DNA of 39,662 nt from Parabacteroides sp. GTDB lineage: Bacteria > Bacteroidota > Bacteroidia > Bacteroidales > Tannerellaceae. Both the position numbers and the translations under genes were made by a program. Location: NCBI GenBank assembly GCA_028689545.1, contig JAQVCX010000021.1:1-39662 (forward strand), in the 5' to 3' direction. Under the pieces are notes generated by a model. It saw only the letters and a program-made list of their open reading frames with translations. It was not told the DNA's origin and did not search any database. This document shows, one piece after another, positions 17,476-25,799 of the stretch (positions within the stretch are counted from its first letter, which is position 1; every line of letters begins with the position of its first letter).

Positions 17476-18182
17476 AAACACTTACTTGCATGATCGTAGA
17501 CGATGAGCCCTTGGCGGTGAAGCTGCTGGAGGACTTCGTGAGCCGTACACACTATCTGAGGCTGATGGCTTCCTTCAATGATCCGGTGCTGGCGCTCTCC
17601 ACGTTGCGTGAGTCTCCGGTGGACGTGCTTTTCTTGGATATCCAGATGCCGGATCTGGATGGGCTGAACCTCTCCCGGATGGTGCCGCCCGCTACGAGGG
17701 TGATCTTCACGACCGCCTTTAAGGAATATGCCTTTGATAGTTACGAGGTGAATGCCCTCGATTTCCTGCTGAAACCCATCCGCTACCATAAGTTCCTGGG
17801 TGCCGCCGAGAAGGCTCGGGAGTGGTTCGAGATGAGTGGCGCGAAGGAGGAGAGAGGCAGCCTTTTCGTACGGGTGGATAGCCAGTTGCGGCAGGTGGAT
17901 ATCTCCCGGATATTGTACGTGACGGGTTTGAAGGATTACGTGATGATCTATCTGGAGGAGAAGCCTCGTCCGCTTATCACCCACGTGACGATGAAGGCGA
18001 TGGAAGAGATGCTGCCCACGGGTCGCTTTATGCGGGTCCATCGTTCTTATATCGTGGCGCTGGATAAGATCCGCTCCGTCGATCGGAATAATTGCGTGTA
18101 TATCGGGAAGGAGATCATCCACGTGACGGATGCCTACAAGGAGGCGTTCAACGCTTATCTGAAATCCGCCCAGCCTTCTTGA
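17472..18182 (+). CDS. LytTR-family response regulator
   Basis: A 236-residue response regulator. The receiver domain (1-118) has the acidic pair Asp10-Asp11, the phosphoacceptor Asp56 in FLDIQMPDLDG, and the conserved Lys in DFLLKPI. The LytTR DNA-binding domain (about 135-232) shows VDISRILYVTGLKDYV and RFMRVHRSYIVAL. It is phosphorylated by the upstream LytS-type kinase and likely controls nearby surface genes. The inverted repeat at 13870-13923 before the barrel gene is one candidate site, but that link is inference. The gene is followed by the 41-bp hairpin array beginning 5 bases after the stop. Confidence 0.94.
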   Translation: MKTLTCMIVDDEPLAVKLLEDFVSRTHYLRLMASFNDPVLALSTLRESPVDVLFLDIQMPDLDGLNLSRMVPPATRVIFTTAFKEYAFDSYEVNALDFLLKPIRYHKFLGAAEKAREWFEMSGAKEERGSLFVRVDSQLRQVDISRILYVTGLKDYVMIYLEEKPRPLITHVTMKAMEEMLPTGRFMRVHRSYIVALDKIRSVDRNNCVYIGKEIIHVTDAYKEAFNAYLKSAQPS

Positions 18183-18187
18183 GAATA

Positions 18188-18428
18188 ATAAGCGCTGTCT
18201 TGGCTCGTGACAGCGCTTACAGAAAATTATAAGCACTATCTTGGCTCGTGACAGTGCTTACGGAAAATTATAAGCACTATCCCGACCCGTGACAGCGCTT
18301 ACAGAAAATTATAAGCGCTATCCCGACCCGTGACAGCGCTTACAGAAAATTATAAGCGCTATCCCGACTCGTGACAGTGCTTACAAAATATTATAAGCCC
18401 TGTCCGGGATTCGCGATAACGCTGTTTT
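18188..18428. repeat. Tandem array of 41-bp hairpin units
   Basis: Five units of exactly 41 bases start at 18188, 18229, 18270, 18311 and 18352; a diverged sixth begins at 18393. Each unit has inverted arms around a 9-base loop (TTGGCTCGT, CCGACCCGT or CCGACTCGT), then a constant ACAGAAAATT-like linker. Unit 1 has a perfect 11-bp stem, TAAGCGCTGTC with GACAGCGCTTA. In unit 2 a G-to-A change in the left arm is matched by C-to-T in the right arm. Units 2-5 share one A-C mismatch. The remainder of the 289-bp gap (18429-18471) holds nothing I recognise beyond the NlpC leader. Confidence 0.85.
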
Positions 18429-18471
18429 TAAACTTTATGCCTATATTCGTACCCTAATTAAAAGAAATGAC

Positions 18472-19023
18472 ATGAAGAATAGGGCGACTTTCAATTTTCA
18501 ACTTTCAATTCTCACTTTTTTCATCTTGCTTGTGTGCCTGACCTCGTGCGGTAGCAAGAAACAACAAAAAGTAGCTTTGCCCGCCGATTTCAAGGGACCG
18601 AAGGAACTGGCTCGCTTATATGGAGTACGTATCACACCGGAAGATAATATATTCTTGTACAACGAGGGTGCCCGTTGGTTGGGAGTACGTCATAAATTGG
18701 GAGGGAGCACGAAACGGGGCGTGGATTGCTCCGGCTTCGTGTCTATCGTTTATCGGGAGGTATACGGAAGGCAACTGGCTCGTTCCTCGGCGGATATGCT
18801 GAAGCATGATTGCAAGAAAGTGAGTCGCGGCCAGTTGCAAGAAGGAGATCTGGTATTCTTCAAGACCGGGCGTGGCGGGAAGCGTGGCGCTCCGAATCAC
18901 GTGGGGATTTACTTGAAAGGTGGGCGCTTCATCCATACCAGCACCTCCGGCGGCGTGATGGTAAGTAGCCTTAGCGAACCTTATTATACAAGAACTTGGC
19001 TAACGGGTGGTCGGGTCAAATAA
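18472..19023 (+). CDS. NlpC/P60 cysteine peptidase lipoprotein
   Basis: A 183-residue lipoprotein: the signal peptide ends in the lipobox LTSC with Cys26 as the acylated residue. The NlpC/P60 domain has catalytic Cys86 in VDCSGFVS, His143 in NHVGIYL, and a third polar residue, probably His155 in FIHTSTSGG. The family cuts stem-peptide bonds in peptidoglycan, most often D-Glu to diamino acid. It would act in the periplasm, anchored to a membrane. No SH3 domain is present, so it is a single-domain enzyme of the Spr/MepS kind. It sits between the hairpin array and serS, 55 bases before the latter. Confidence 0.93.
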   Translation: MKNRATFNFQLSILTFFILLVCLTSCGSKKQQKVALPADFKGPKELARLYGVRITPEDNIFLYNEGARWLGVRHKLGGSTKRGVDCSGFVSIVYREVYGRQLARSSADMLKHDCKKVSRGQLQEGDLVFFKTGRGGKRGAPNHVGIYLKGGRFIHTSTSGGVMVSSLSEPYYTRTWLTGGRVK

Positions 19024-19049
19024 AATTACTAAATTCGCGTCATAAATCA

Positions 19050-19057
19050 TAAATTTG
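19050..19057 (+). promoter_or_regulatory. Candidate -7 box of serS
   Basis: TAAATTTG, an exact TAnnTTTG match, 21 bases before the serS ATG, within an AT-rich leader of repeated CATAAA words. No clear -33 element is seen. Confidence 0.35.
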
Positions 19058-19078
19058 AAATCATAAACCATAAAGAAT

Positions 19079-20353
19079 ATGTTGACAATCAAATTAATCA
19101 CTGAAAACACGGATGCCGTAATCCGTGGATTGGAAAAGAAACATTTTAAGGACGCAAAAGAGAACGTCGCTAAAGTGTTGGAATTGAATGATAAAAGACG
19201 TATCGCGCAAAATCAATTAGATAAGAACCTAGCGGAGGTAAACCAAGCTTCGAAGTCGATCGGACAATTAATGAAAGAGGGCAAGAAGGATGAGGCGGAG
19301 GCCGCTAAGAAACATGTTTCCGAGATCAAGGAGGTGAGCAAGACTTTACAAGCTGAGATGGATCAGGCTGCCGAGGAGTTGCAAAACCTGCTTTATACGA
19401 TCCCGAACATACCTTATGATGAGGTTCCCGAGGGTGTTTGCGCCGAGGATAACGTGGTAGAGAAAATGGGAGGCATGGAGACGGAACTCCCGAAGAACGC
19501 TCTTCCTCACTGGGAATTGGCGAAGAAATATGATTTGATTGATTTCGATCTGGGCGTGAAGATCACAGGTGCCGGTTTCCCGGTTTATAAGGGACAGGGC
19601 GCTCGTTTGCAACGTGCGTTGATCAATTTCTTCTTGGATGAGGCTCGTGACGCCGGTTACTTGGAGATCATGCCGCCTACGGTAGTGAACTCGGCTTCCG
19701 GTTATGGTACGGGTCAGCTTCCGGATAAGGAGGGACAGATGTATCATTGCGAGGTAGACGATTTATATTTGATCCCGACGGCGGAGGTGCCCGTGACGAA
19801 TATCTACCGGGATGTCATTCTGGATGAGAAGCAGTTACCGATCAAGAATTGCGCTTATACGCAATGTTTCCGTCGTGAGGCAGGGTCTTATGGCAAGGAC
19901 GTACGTGGCTTGAACCGTTTGCACGAATTTTCTAAGGTGGAGTTGGTTCGGATCGATAAGCCGGAGCACTCTAAGCAATCTCACAAAGAGATGTTGGACC
20001 ATGTGGAAGGATTACTTCAGAAGTTGGAGTTGCCGTACCGTATCCTTCGTCTTTGTGGTGGCGATATGAGTTTCACATCGGCCATTTGCTTCGATTTCGA
20101 GGTGTATTCCGAGGCGCAACAACGCTGGTTGGAAGTCAGCTCCGTATCCAACTTCGATACGTATCAAGCCAACCGCTTGAAATGCCGCTATCGTGACGAG
20201 AACAAGAAGACGCAACTTTGCCACACCCTGAATGGTAGTGCCTTAGCCTTGCCTCGTATCGTGGCCGCCTTATTGGAAAATAACCAGACCCCCGAAGGCA
20301 TCCGCATCCCGAAAGCGTTGATCCCTTACACAGGATTTGATATGATTAAATAA
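19079..20353 (+). CDS. serS: Seryl-tRNA synthetase
   Basis: A class II aminoacyl-tRNA synthetase of 424 residues, the usual bacterial length. It charges tRNA-Ser and tRNA-Sec. The N-terminal antiparallel coiled-coil arm that grips the long variable arm of tRNA-Ser spans about residues 28-105. Motif 2 is seen as CFRREAGSYGKDVRGLNRLH, and motif 3 as NGSALALPRIVAALLENNQ. The TAEVPVTN segment of the serine-binding pocket is present. ATG 19079 gives the standard MLTIKLI start. A strong terminator hairpin follows the gene. Confidence 0.98.
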   Translation: MLTIKLITENTDAVIRGLEKKHFKDAKENVAKVLELNDKRRIAQNQLDKNLAEVNQASKSIGQLMKEGKKDEAEAAKKHVSEIKEVSKTLQAEMDQAAEELQNLLYTIPNIPYDEVPEGVCAEDNVVEKMGGMETELPKNALPHWELAKKYDLIDFDLGVKITGAGFPVYKGQGARLQRALINFFLDEARDAGYLEIMPPTVVNSASGYGTGQLPDKEGQMYHCEVDDLYLIPTAEVPVTNIYRDVILDEKQLPIKNCAYTQCFRREAGSYGKDVRGLNRLHEFSKVELVRIDKPEHSKQSHKEMLDHVEGLLQKLELPYRILRLCGGDMSFTSAICFDFEVYSEAQQRWLEVSSVSNFDTYQANRLKCRYRDENKKTQLCHTLNGSALALPRIVAALLENNQTPEGIRIPKALIPYTGFDMIK

Positions 20354-20380
20354 GAATCCGTATAATCTCTTTTATATAAA

Positions 20381-20427
20381 ATATCCCAGCATTGTCCTTA
20401 TTGTGGATATGCTGGGATATTCTTTTT
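20381..20427 (+). terminator. Rho-independent terminator after serS
   Basis: A perfect 12-bp stem, ATATCCCAGCAT (20381-20392) with ATGCTGGGATAT (20409-20420), has a 16-base loop and is followed directly by TCTTTTT. Confidence 0.85.
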
Positions 20428-20495
20428 AAGTGAACGGATATCACCGGAATGGGAGAACTGGGATGCCATTAACTTTTATTAGTGTGTGATTTTGT

Positions 20496-20503
20496 TATCT
20501 TCG
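20496..20503 (+). promoter_or_regulatory. Candidate -7 box of the ECF sigma gene
   Basis: TATCTTCG, one mismatch from TAnnTTTG, 22 bases before the ATG. It separates the PUL regulator from serS and its terminator. Confidence 0.4.
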
Positions 20504-20524
20504 CGAAACGATATGTGATGTTAA

Positions 20525-21067
20525 ATGGAAGAGAGACAAATTATAAAGTCGTTGAAAGAAGGGGATAGGGAGGCTTTTTCGATGTTGTATAAACAATATT
20601 GGGAAAAGGTTTATCATTTCTGCGGGCTTTATTTGAATAATAGGGAAGTGACCGAGGATGTGGTACAAGAGGTGTTTATCAAGGTCTGGGAGTCGAGGGA
20701 ATTCATCCGGGAGGATGATAACTTCAAGGGGCTTCTATTTATCATCACCCGTAACTTAATCTTTAACCAACACCGGAAGAACGTAAACGAGGACTTCTAC
20801 AAAATGACGGTCTTGTCCGCTATGGAGACCTCCTACGACCTAGAGGAAGAGATTATCGCCTATAACTTGGGGGAGTATATCGATCATTTGATAGAGGAGT
20901 TGCCGGAAAGACGCCGGATTGTCTTCAATCTAAGCCGTAAGGAGCATAAAAGTTATAAAGAGATAGCCTTCCAACTCAATATTTCCGAGAAGACCGTAGA
21001 GAACCAGATCAGCGAAGCCTTGAAGTTTCTGAAGAAAAATATTATGTTACTTATCTGGTTTATCTAG
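20525..21067 (+). CDS. ECF-type RNA polymerase sigma factor of the PUL
   Basis: A 180-residue extracytoplasmic-function sigma-70 factor. Region 2 (about 20-85) has DVVQEVFIKVWE and region 4 (about 120-172) has the helix-turn-helix SYKEIAFQLNISEKTVENQI. The usual partner is the FecR anti-sigma factor encoded 203 bases downstream. In such Bacteroidetes loci, binding of the glycan to SusC/SusD relays through the STN domain of SusC to FecR and frees the sigma factor to activate susC. The 203-bp gap to fecR has no gene; it contains a T8 run and a G-rich block near 21220-21231. Confidence 0.94.
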   Translation: MEERQIIKSLKEGDREAFSMLYKQYWEKVYHFCGLYLNNREVTEDVVQEVFIKVWESREFIREDDNFKGLLFIITRNLIFNQHRKNVNEDFYKMTVLSAMETSYDLEEEIIAYNLGEYIDHLIEELPERRRIVFNLSRKEHKSYKEIAFQLNISEKTVENQISEALKFLKKNIMLLIWFI

Positions 21068-21270
21068 TATTTACCCCGGATTACTGAAACTTTTCCAGGA
21101 CAACCCGCCGTTTCTATAGATAGTAAAGCGAACTGCTATGTGCCCAATTTTCAAGAAATATACAATAAACAGTATGATGCCCTGCGGAAAAAATAATACA
21201 TTTTTTTTATTATCCAATAGGGGGGAGGGAGTCGTGACGTGTATTTATAAATAGAACAAGAATAATAAAC

Positions 21271-22242
21271 ATGAGTGAAGATACGAGAACGATATTGAAG
21301 AAGTTGATGCGGGATGCTCTGGATGAGAAAGATCGGCAACGTTTGCTGTGCGACCCAAAGGTGGAAGAACGTATGCGTTCCCAATGGGACGAGGCTGCGG
21401 ATCGCGTGAATCCCGTCCTGGGAAATCGTATGTGGGAACGAATCATAGCTCGGACAATGGCGACAAATGGTACCCGTAAATTCTGGATCTATAAGATTAC
21501 GGCGATAGCCGCTTCCTTATTGTTGCTTTTAGGCATAGGAAGCGTAGTTTATTGGTCTTATACGAAAGAAGACCAATATATATATGTAATGGCCTCCGGT
21601 GTCCGTTGCATAGAACCGGTTTCTTTATCGGACGGTACGACGGTGAGAATGGGTCCGAATAGCCAATTGATCTATCCAAAGAGTTTTGATGGCAAGACCC
21701 GTGATGTGGAATTAAAAGGGCAAGCCTTCTTCGACGTGGCGAAAGACCGGGAAAGACCGTTTACCGTGCATACCAAGAACATGGATGTAACGGCCTTGGG
21801 CACGGCCTTCGAGGTTTTCAATCATGATTCCGAGAGTAAGTTGGAGACGATCCTGCTAAACGGTAAGGTGAAGATCGGCTTGGGAGATCCCAACGCGGAG
21901 AACAGGCGTGAGGTGATATTGAATCCGAACGAGATGTTGGTTTTCGACAAACAAGCGAATACCGTGAAAGTAAAGACGGTCAACGCCGAGAATTATTCAG
22001 GTTGGCGTAACGGTGTCCTCAGTTTTGAGAACGAACGCTTGAGCATGATCCTTACTCGTCTGGAGCCTTGGTACGGACGGAAGATAAATTGCCCGAAAGA
22101 GATAGCGGAGAAATACCGGTTTACGTTTAAGGTACGGGATGAGTCCTTGGAGCGAATCCTGTTTATGTTAAGCAATACGTCGCCCATTAAATACAGAGAG
22201 AAAGACAGTGAATATGAACTATATATAAAGGGAGATAAATGA
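21271..22242 (+). CDS. FecR-family anti-sigma factor
   Basis: A 323-residue single-pass inner-membrane protein. The cytoplasmic N-terminal domain (1-70) would bind the sigma factor. A transmembrane helix lies at about 72-93 (ITAIAASLLLLLGIGSVVYW). The periplasmic FecR domain (about 110-230) includes VSLSDGTTVRMGPNSQL, VELKGQAFFDVAKD and VTALGTAFEV. The C-terminal domain (about 250-323) ends with SLERILFMLSNTSPIKY, an STN-like fold typical of Bacteroidetes FecR proteins. It is expected to contact the STN domain of the adjacent SusC. Confidence 0.94.
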   Translation: MSEDTRTILKKLMRDALDEKDRQRLLCDPKVEERMRSQWDEAADRVNPVLGNRMWERIIARTMATNGTRKFWIYKITAIAASLLLLLGIGSVVYWSYTKEDQYIYVMASGVRCIEPVSLSDGTTVRMGPNSQLIYPKSFDGKTRDVELKGQAFFDVAKDRERPFTVHTKNMDVTALGTAFEVFNHDSESKLETILLNGKVKIGLGDPNAENRREVILNPNEMLVFDKQANTVKVKTVNAENYSGWRNGVLSFENERLSMILTRLEPWYGRKINCPKEIAEKYRFTFKVRDESLERILFMLSNTSPIKYREKDSEYELYIKGDK

Positions 22243-22300
22243 GTGTCTAATCTTAAAATCTAATAGTATGATTGTTAACAGTTCTTAGGTCTAATGAAAA

Positions 22301-22331
22301 GCAGGAGGAAAAACCAAGTTTCTCCTCCTGC
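22301..22331 (+). other. Stem-loop in the susC leader
   Basis: GCAGGAGGA (22301-22309) pairs perfectly with TCCTCCTGC (22323-22331) around a 13-base A-rich loop, between fecR and susC. No T-tract follows, so it is more likely an mRNA stability, processing or attenuation element than a terminator. A weak -7-like TAATTTAT at 22381-22388 with a TTG 17 bases upstream suggests a susC promoter after the hairpin. Confidence 0.5.
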
Positions 22332-22410
22332 GTGAATGTTCTTGACGGCAGGCGTAGGAGTTGAGAGGCCGCACACCTGCTAATTTATTCATCAGAAACA
22401 TTACAAAGTT

Positions 22411-25400
22411 ATGAAAAAAAACAGAAAAATAAACCGAGTCATGAAAATAAGCACGTTGTTATCCTTGGCTTTCGCATGTACCGTATCCGCTTCTACCTAT
22501 GGACAGAATTATAAGCTCTCCATAAATAAACGGGATTGCAGTATATCGGAAGTGCTAAAAGAAATAGAGAAAAATAGTGAGTACACGTTCTTCTTGAATG
22601 ATAATCAAGTAAATGTAAGTAGGAAAACGAGTGTAAAAGCAAATAATGCCTCGTTAGAGGAGGTCTTAGAGCAAGCGCTGAAAAACACGGGGTATCAGTA
22701 TGAGGTTGTAGACCGGCAGATTATAATTAAATCAAGAAATGTATCAAGTATCTCGCAGCCGGATGCTTTATTTCAATCTTCGCCACGGAAGATTACCGGA
22801 CAAGTGAAAGATGCTTTGGGAGAACCTATTATCGGGGCGAATGTTGTCGTTAAAGGAACTACGAACGGTACGATTACGGATATTGATGGAAACTTTAGCT
22901 TGGAGGTGCCAGACAATGCGACTTTGGTAGTCTCTTTTATCGGTTATACGGATCGTGCGGTTCAAGTCGGTAATTCTTCGGAGGTGATGGTTAGCCTGTC
23001 TGAAGATACCCAGAAACTGGATGAAGTTGTGGTAGTAGGTTACGGAACGCAGAAGAAAGTGAATTTAACAGGAGCGATCTCCTCTTTGGATGCCGAGACG
23101 CTAGAGAATCGTCCGATTACCAACTCGACCCAAGCGTTGCAAGGTACACAAGGTGTTTACGTAAATCAGGCGGGTGCTCAGCCGGGAGCGGACGGGGCGA
23201 CGATTCGTATTCGTGGTCAGGGAACCTTGAACGATAATAACCCGTTGATTTTGGTGGATGGTATCGAGTTCCCGTTGGAAGCGGTAAATCCGAATGATAT
23301 TGAGAGTATTTCCGTATTGAAAGATGCGGCTTCTTCCGCTATCTACGGTTCTCGTGCGGCGAATGGCGTTGTCTTGGTAAAGACAAAGGGGGGAAAGAAA
23401 GGTAAGTTTACCGTTGATTATAATAATTATTTTGGCGTGCAGCAGGCTACCTATCTGCCGGATTTCGTATATGACCCGATTGTTTTCATGGAAATGAGAA
23501 ATCAGGCGCAGCGAAATGAGGGAAAGCTTACTGTGGATTACTCAGATGAATTGATTGAAGAGTACCGTCAAGGAATGAAGACAGATCCGATCATGTATCC
23601 TCAGAACAATTGGTTGGATATCATGTATAACAACGCCTTTATCATGGAACATAATATGCGTTTCTCCGGTGGTGATGATAAATATACATATTCAGTATCT
23701 TTGGGTTATGGTGATCAGAATGGTGTATTGCGTGGTACGGATTCTAATAAATATACGTTGGCTGTGAACACGACTGCTCAAGTGAATAGCCGCTTGAAGA
23801 TTGGTGCTAATATCAATGCGCATTACCAGATCTATAATGAGCCGGTTGCAGGAGTTTCTAATTTAGTTCAGATGACTTACAAGGCACAGGCCTTCCACCC
23901 TACTTATACGGCGGATGGCCGTTATGCGGATACGTTCATCCGTACCCCTGGGCATAATATCTACCGTCATCCATTGGCGTTGGCCGATGAGGGAGAGAAT
24001 AAGCACAAGTCCTTGCGTATGTTAGCCAATTTATCCGCTGAGTATAAATTACCATTTGATATTACTTATAATTTAAACGTAGGTTTGAATAAGTATGATT
24101 ATTTACAATCTCTCTTTGCTCCTGACGTGTATGAGTATCAGTTGAAGACGAACGAGGAGAAGCGTGTTAATTATGATGGGCAGAATATAAGGAGTGCTTA
24201 TAAGAAAGATAAGAATAATTTGGCGGTTACGATATTCAATACCTTGTCTTGGGGCAAGAAGTTCAATGATGCCCATGACGTAAAAGTCTTGGCTGGCTAT
24301 AGTTTTGAGAGTGATGATAAGGCTGAATTTTCCGCTAAGGTAGAAGGTTTCTTAGGGAACGAGTTGCACGAATTAAATGCGGGTTCTAGTAATCCGAGTG
24401 TAGCGGGTACTTCTTCGAGATCAGTCTTGATGTCTTACTTTGGTAGGGTGAATTATGGTTATAAGGATCGTTATTTATTTGAGGGTAACTTTCGTTATGA
24501 TGGTTCGTCCCGTTTTGCCAAAGGAAATCGTTGGGGTATTTTCCCATCATTCTCCGCCGGATGGCGTTTGAGCGAGGAGGAGTTTATGAAAGATATTCCT
24601 TGGATTTACAATCTGAAATTGAGAGCCTCTTGGGGACAATTGGGTAACGAGCGTATCGATTTGTTCCGTTACGTGGACCTGGTGAACTTGAAGGTGATAA
24701 AAGATAATGGCTCGATCACGGATTATAACTATCCGTTGAATGGAGCGATGCAATCCGGTGCGGCTATTACCGCCTATAACGATCCGAGCATTACATGGGA
24801 GACAACGACCATGACGAATGTCGGTATTGACGCTAGCTTGTTAAACGGAAACTTGGATTTCTCTTTCGAGTTTTTTGATAAACGTACTTCCGACATCTTG
24901 CGAAAGGTTACTTTGCCGGATCAAGTAGGTGGTCTGGATGGTCCGATCCGTAATATTGGCGAGGTGAGCAATAAAGGTTTTGAGTTAAATCTTGGCTATC
25001 GGAATAAGATCGGGGATTTCCGTTACGAGGTAAATGGGAATATGACCTTTATCAAGAATAAGATTGTTAGCTTGAAAGGACAAACTATCATTGATGGTAT
25101 GTTTATTTTGGAAGAAGGAAAACCTATTGATTCTTATTACATGCTTCATGCGATCGGCATTTTCCAGTCGGAGGAGGAGATCAAGAATAGCCCGTATCAG
25201 ACAGCCGCTACCAAACCGGGATATCTGAAGTTCGAGGATGTGAATGGAGACGATAAGATCACCGAAGATGATCGAAAGATATGTGGTGGTGTGATTCCGA
25301 AGATCACGTATGGTTTCAATATCAATTTAGGTTATAAGAACTTTGATTTGGCTGCTTTCTTTCAAGGCGTGACGGATGTTTATACATATGGCGACCGTAT

Positions 25401-25785
25401 CGGTGCTACCCCGTTGTGGTTCGGTTGCGGTTTACCGGAGCAATGGCTGACTGACGCTTGGACACCGGAACGTGGGACAAGTGCTACGTTGCCTATCTTG
25501 ACCACCTATGAGGGATGCTTGAACGAGAATTTCCGCACGAACGATTTTTGGTTGAGAAATGCTTCCTACTTACGTTTGAAGAACTTGCAGCTGTCTTACA
25601 ATGTTCCGGCTTCTTTCTTGAAAAACGGAGTCATCAAGAGATTGAAGGTATTTGCTAACGCACAGAATTTGTTTACCTTCTCTCCGATGAAAGACTTTGA
25701 TCCGGAAAAGGATTTGAAGGGAAGTAATTGGTATGCTTATCCGTCTGTCCAGACATTTACGGCGGGTGTTAATGTTACATTTTAA
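22411..25785 (+). CDS. susC: SusC-type TonB-dependent glycan transporter with STN signalling domain
   Basis: A 1124-residue outer-membrane transporter. In order: signal peptide (to about residue 31, ASTYGQ), STN domain (about 35-105), carboxypeptidase-regulatory-like domain (about 127-205, with ITGQVKDALGEPIIGANV and TDIDGNFSL), TonB-box region DEVVVVGYGTQ, plug (about 215-330, with LKDAASSAIYGSRAANGVV), and a 22-strand barrel ending SVQTFTAGVNVTF. The STN domain marks it as the signalling type used with ECF sigma/FecR pairs. It forms the outer-membrane import complex with the SusD 14 bases downstream. Codon use and GC look lower than in the surrounding housekeeping genes. An internal ATG at 22441 is an alternative start. 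Confidence 0.96.
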   Translation: MKKNRKINRVMKISTLLSLAFACTVSASTYGQNYKLSINKRDCSISEVLKEIEKNSEYTFFLNDNQVNVSRKTSVKANNASLEEVLEQALKNTGYQYEVVDRQIIIKSRNVSSISQPDALFQSSPRKITGQVKDALGEPIIGANVVVKGTTNGTITDIDGNFSLEVPDNATLVVSFIGYTDRAVQVGNSSEVMVSLSEDTQKLDEVVVVGYGTQKKVNLTGAISSLDAETLENRPITNSTQALQGTQGVYVNQAGAQPGADGATIRIRGQGTLNDNNPLILVDGIEFPLEAVNPNDIESISVLKDAASSAIYGSRAANGVVLVKTKGGKKGKFTVDYNNYFGVQQATYLPDFVYDPIVFMEMRNQAQRNEGKLTVDYSDELIEEYRQGMKTDPIMYPQNNWLDIMYNNAFIMEHNMRFSGGDDKYTYSVSLGYGDQNGVLRGTDSNKYTLAVNTTAQVNSRLKIGANINAHYQIYNEPVAGVSNLVQMTYKAQAFHPTYTADGRYADTFIRTPGHNIYRHPLALADEGENKHKSLRMLANLSAEYKLPFDITYNLNVGLNKYDYLQSLFAPDVYEYQLKTNEEKRVNYDGQNIRSAYKKDKNNLAVTIFNTLSWGKKFNDAHDVKVLAGYSFESDDKAEFSAKVEGFLGNELHELNAGSSNPSVAGTSSRSVLMSYFGRVNYGYKDRYLFEGNFRYDGSSRFAKGNRWGIFPSFSAGWRLSEEEFMKDIPWIYNLKLRASWGQLGNERIDLFRYVDLVNLKVIKDNGSITDYNYPLNGAMQSGAAITAYNDPSITWETTTMTNVGIDASLLNGNLDFSFEFFDKRTSDILRKVTLPDQVGGLDGPIRNIGEVSNKGFELNLGYRNKIGDFRYEVNGNMTFIKNKIVSLKGQTIIDGMFILEEGKPIDSYYMLHAIGIFQSEEEIKNSPYQTAATKPGYLKFEDVNGDDKITEDDRKICGGVIPKITYGFNINLGYKNFDLAAFFQGVTDVYTYGDRIGATPLWFGCGLPEQWLTDAWTPERGTSATLPILTTYEGCLNENFRTNDFWLRNASYLRLKNLQLSYNVPASFLKNGVIKRLKVFANAQNLFTFSPMKDFDPEKDLKGSNWYAYPSVQTFTAGVNVTF

Positions 25786-25799
25786 ATAGATGAATAGTT

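Noticed and set aside
18188-18428. CRISPR array
   Set aside because: The linkers between the palindromes are repeated, not unique, and no cas gene is present.
18188-18428. Integron attC-like sites
   Set aside because: No cassette genes between units and no integrase; units are too short and contiguous.
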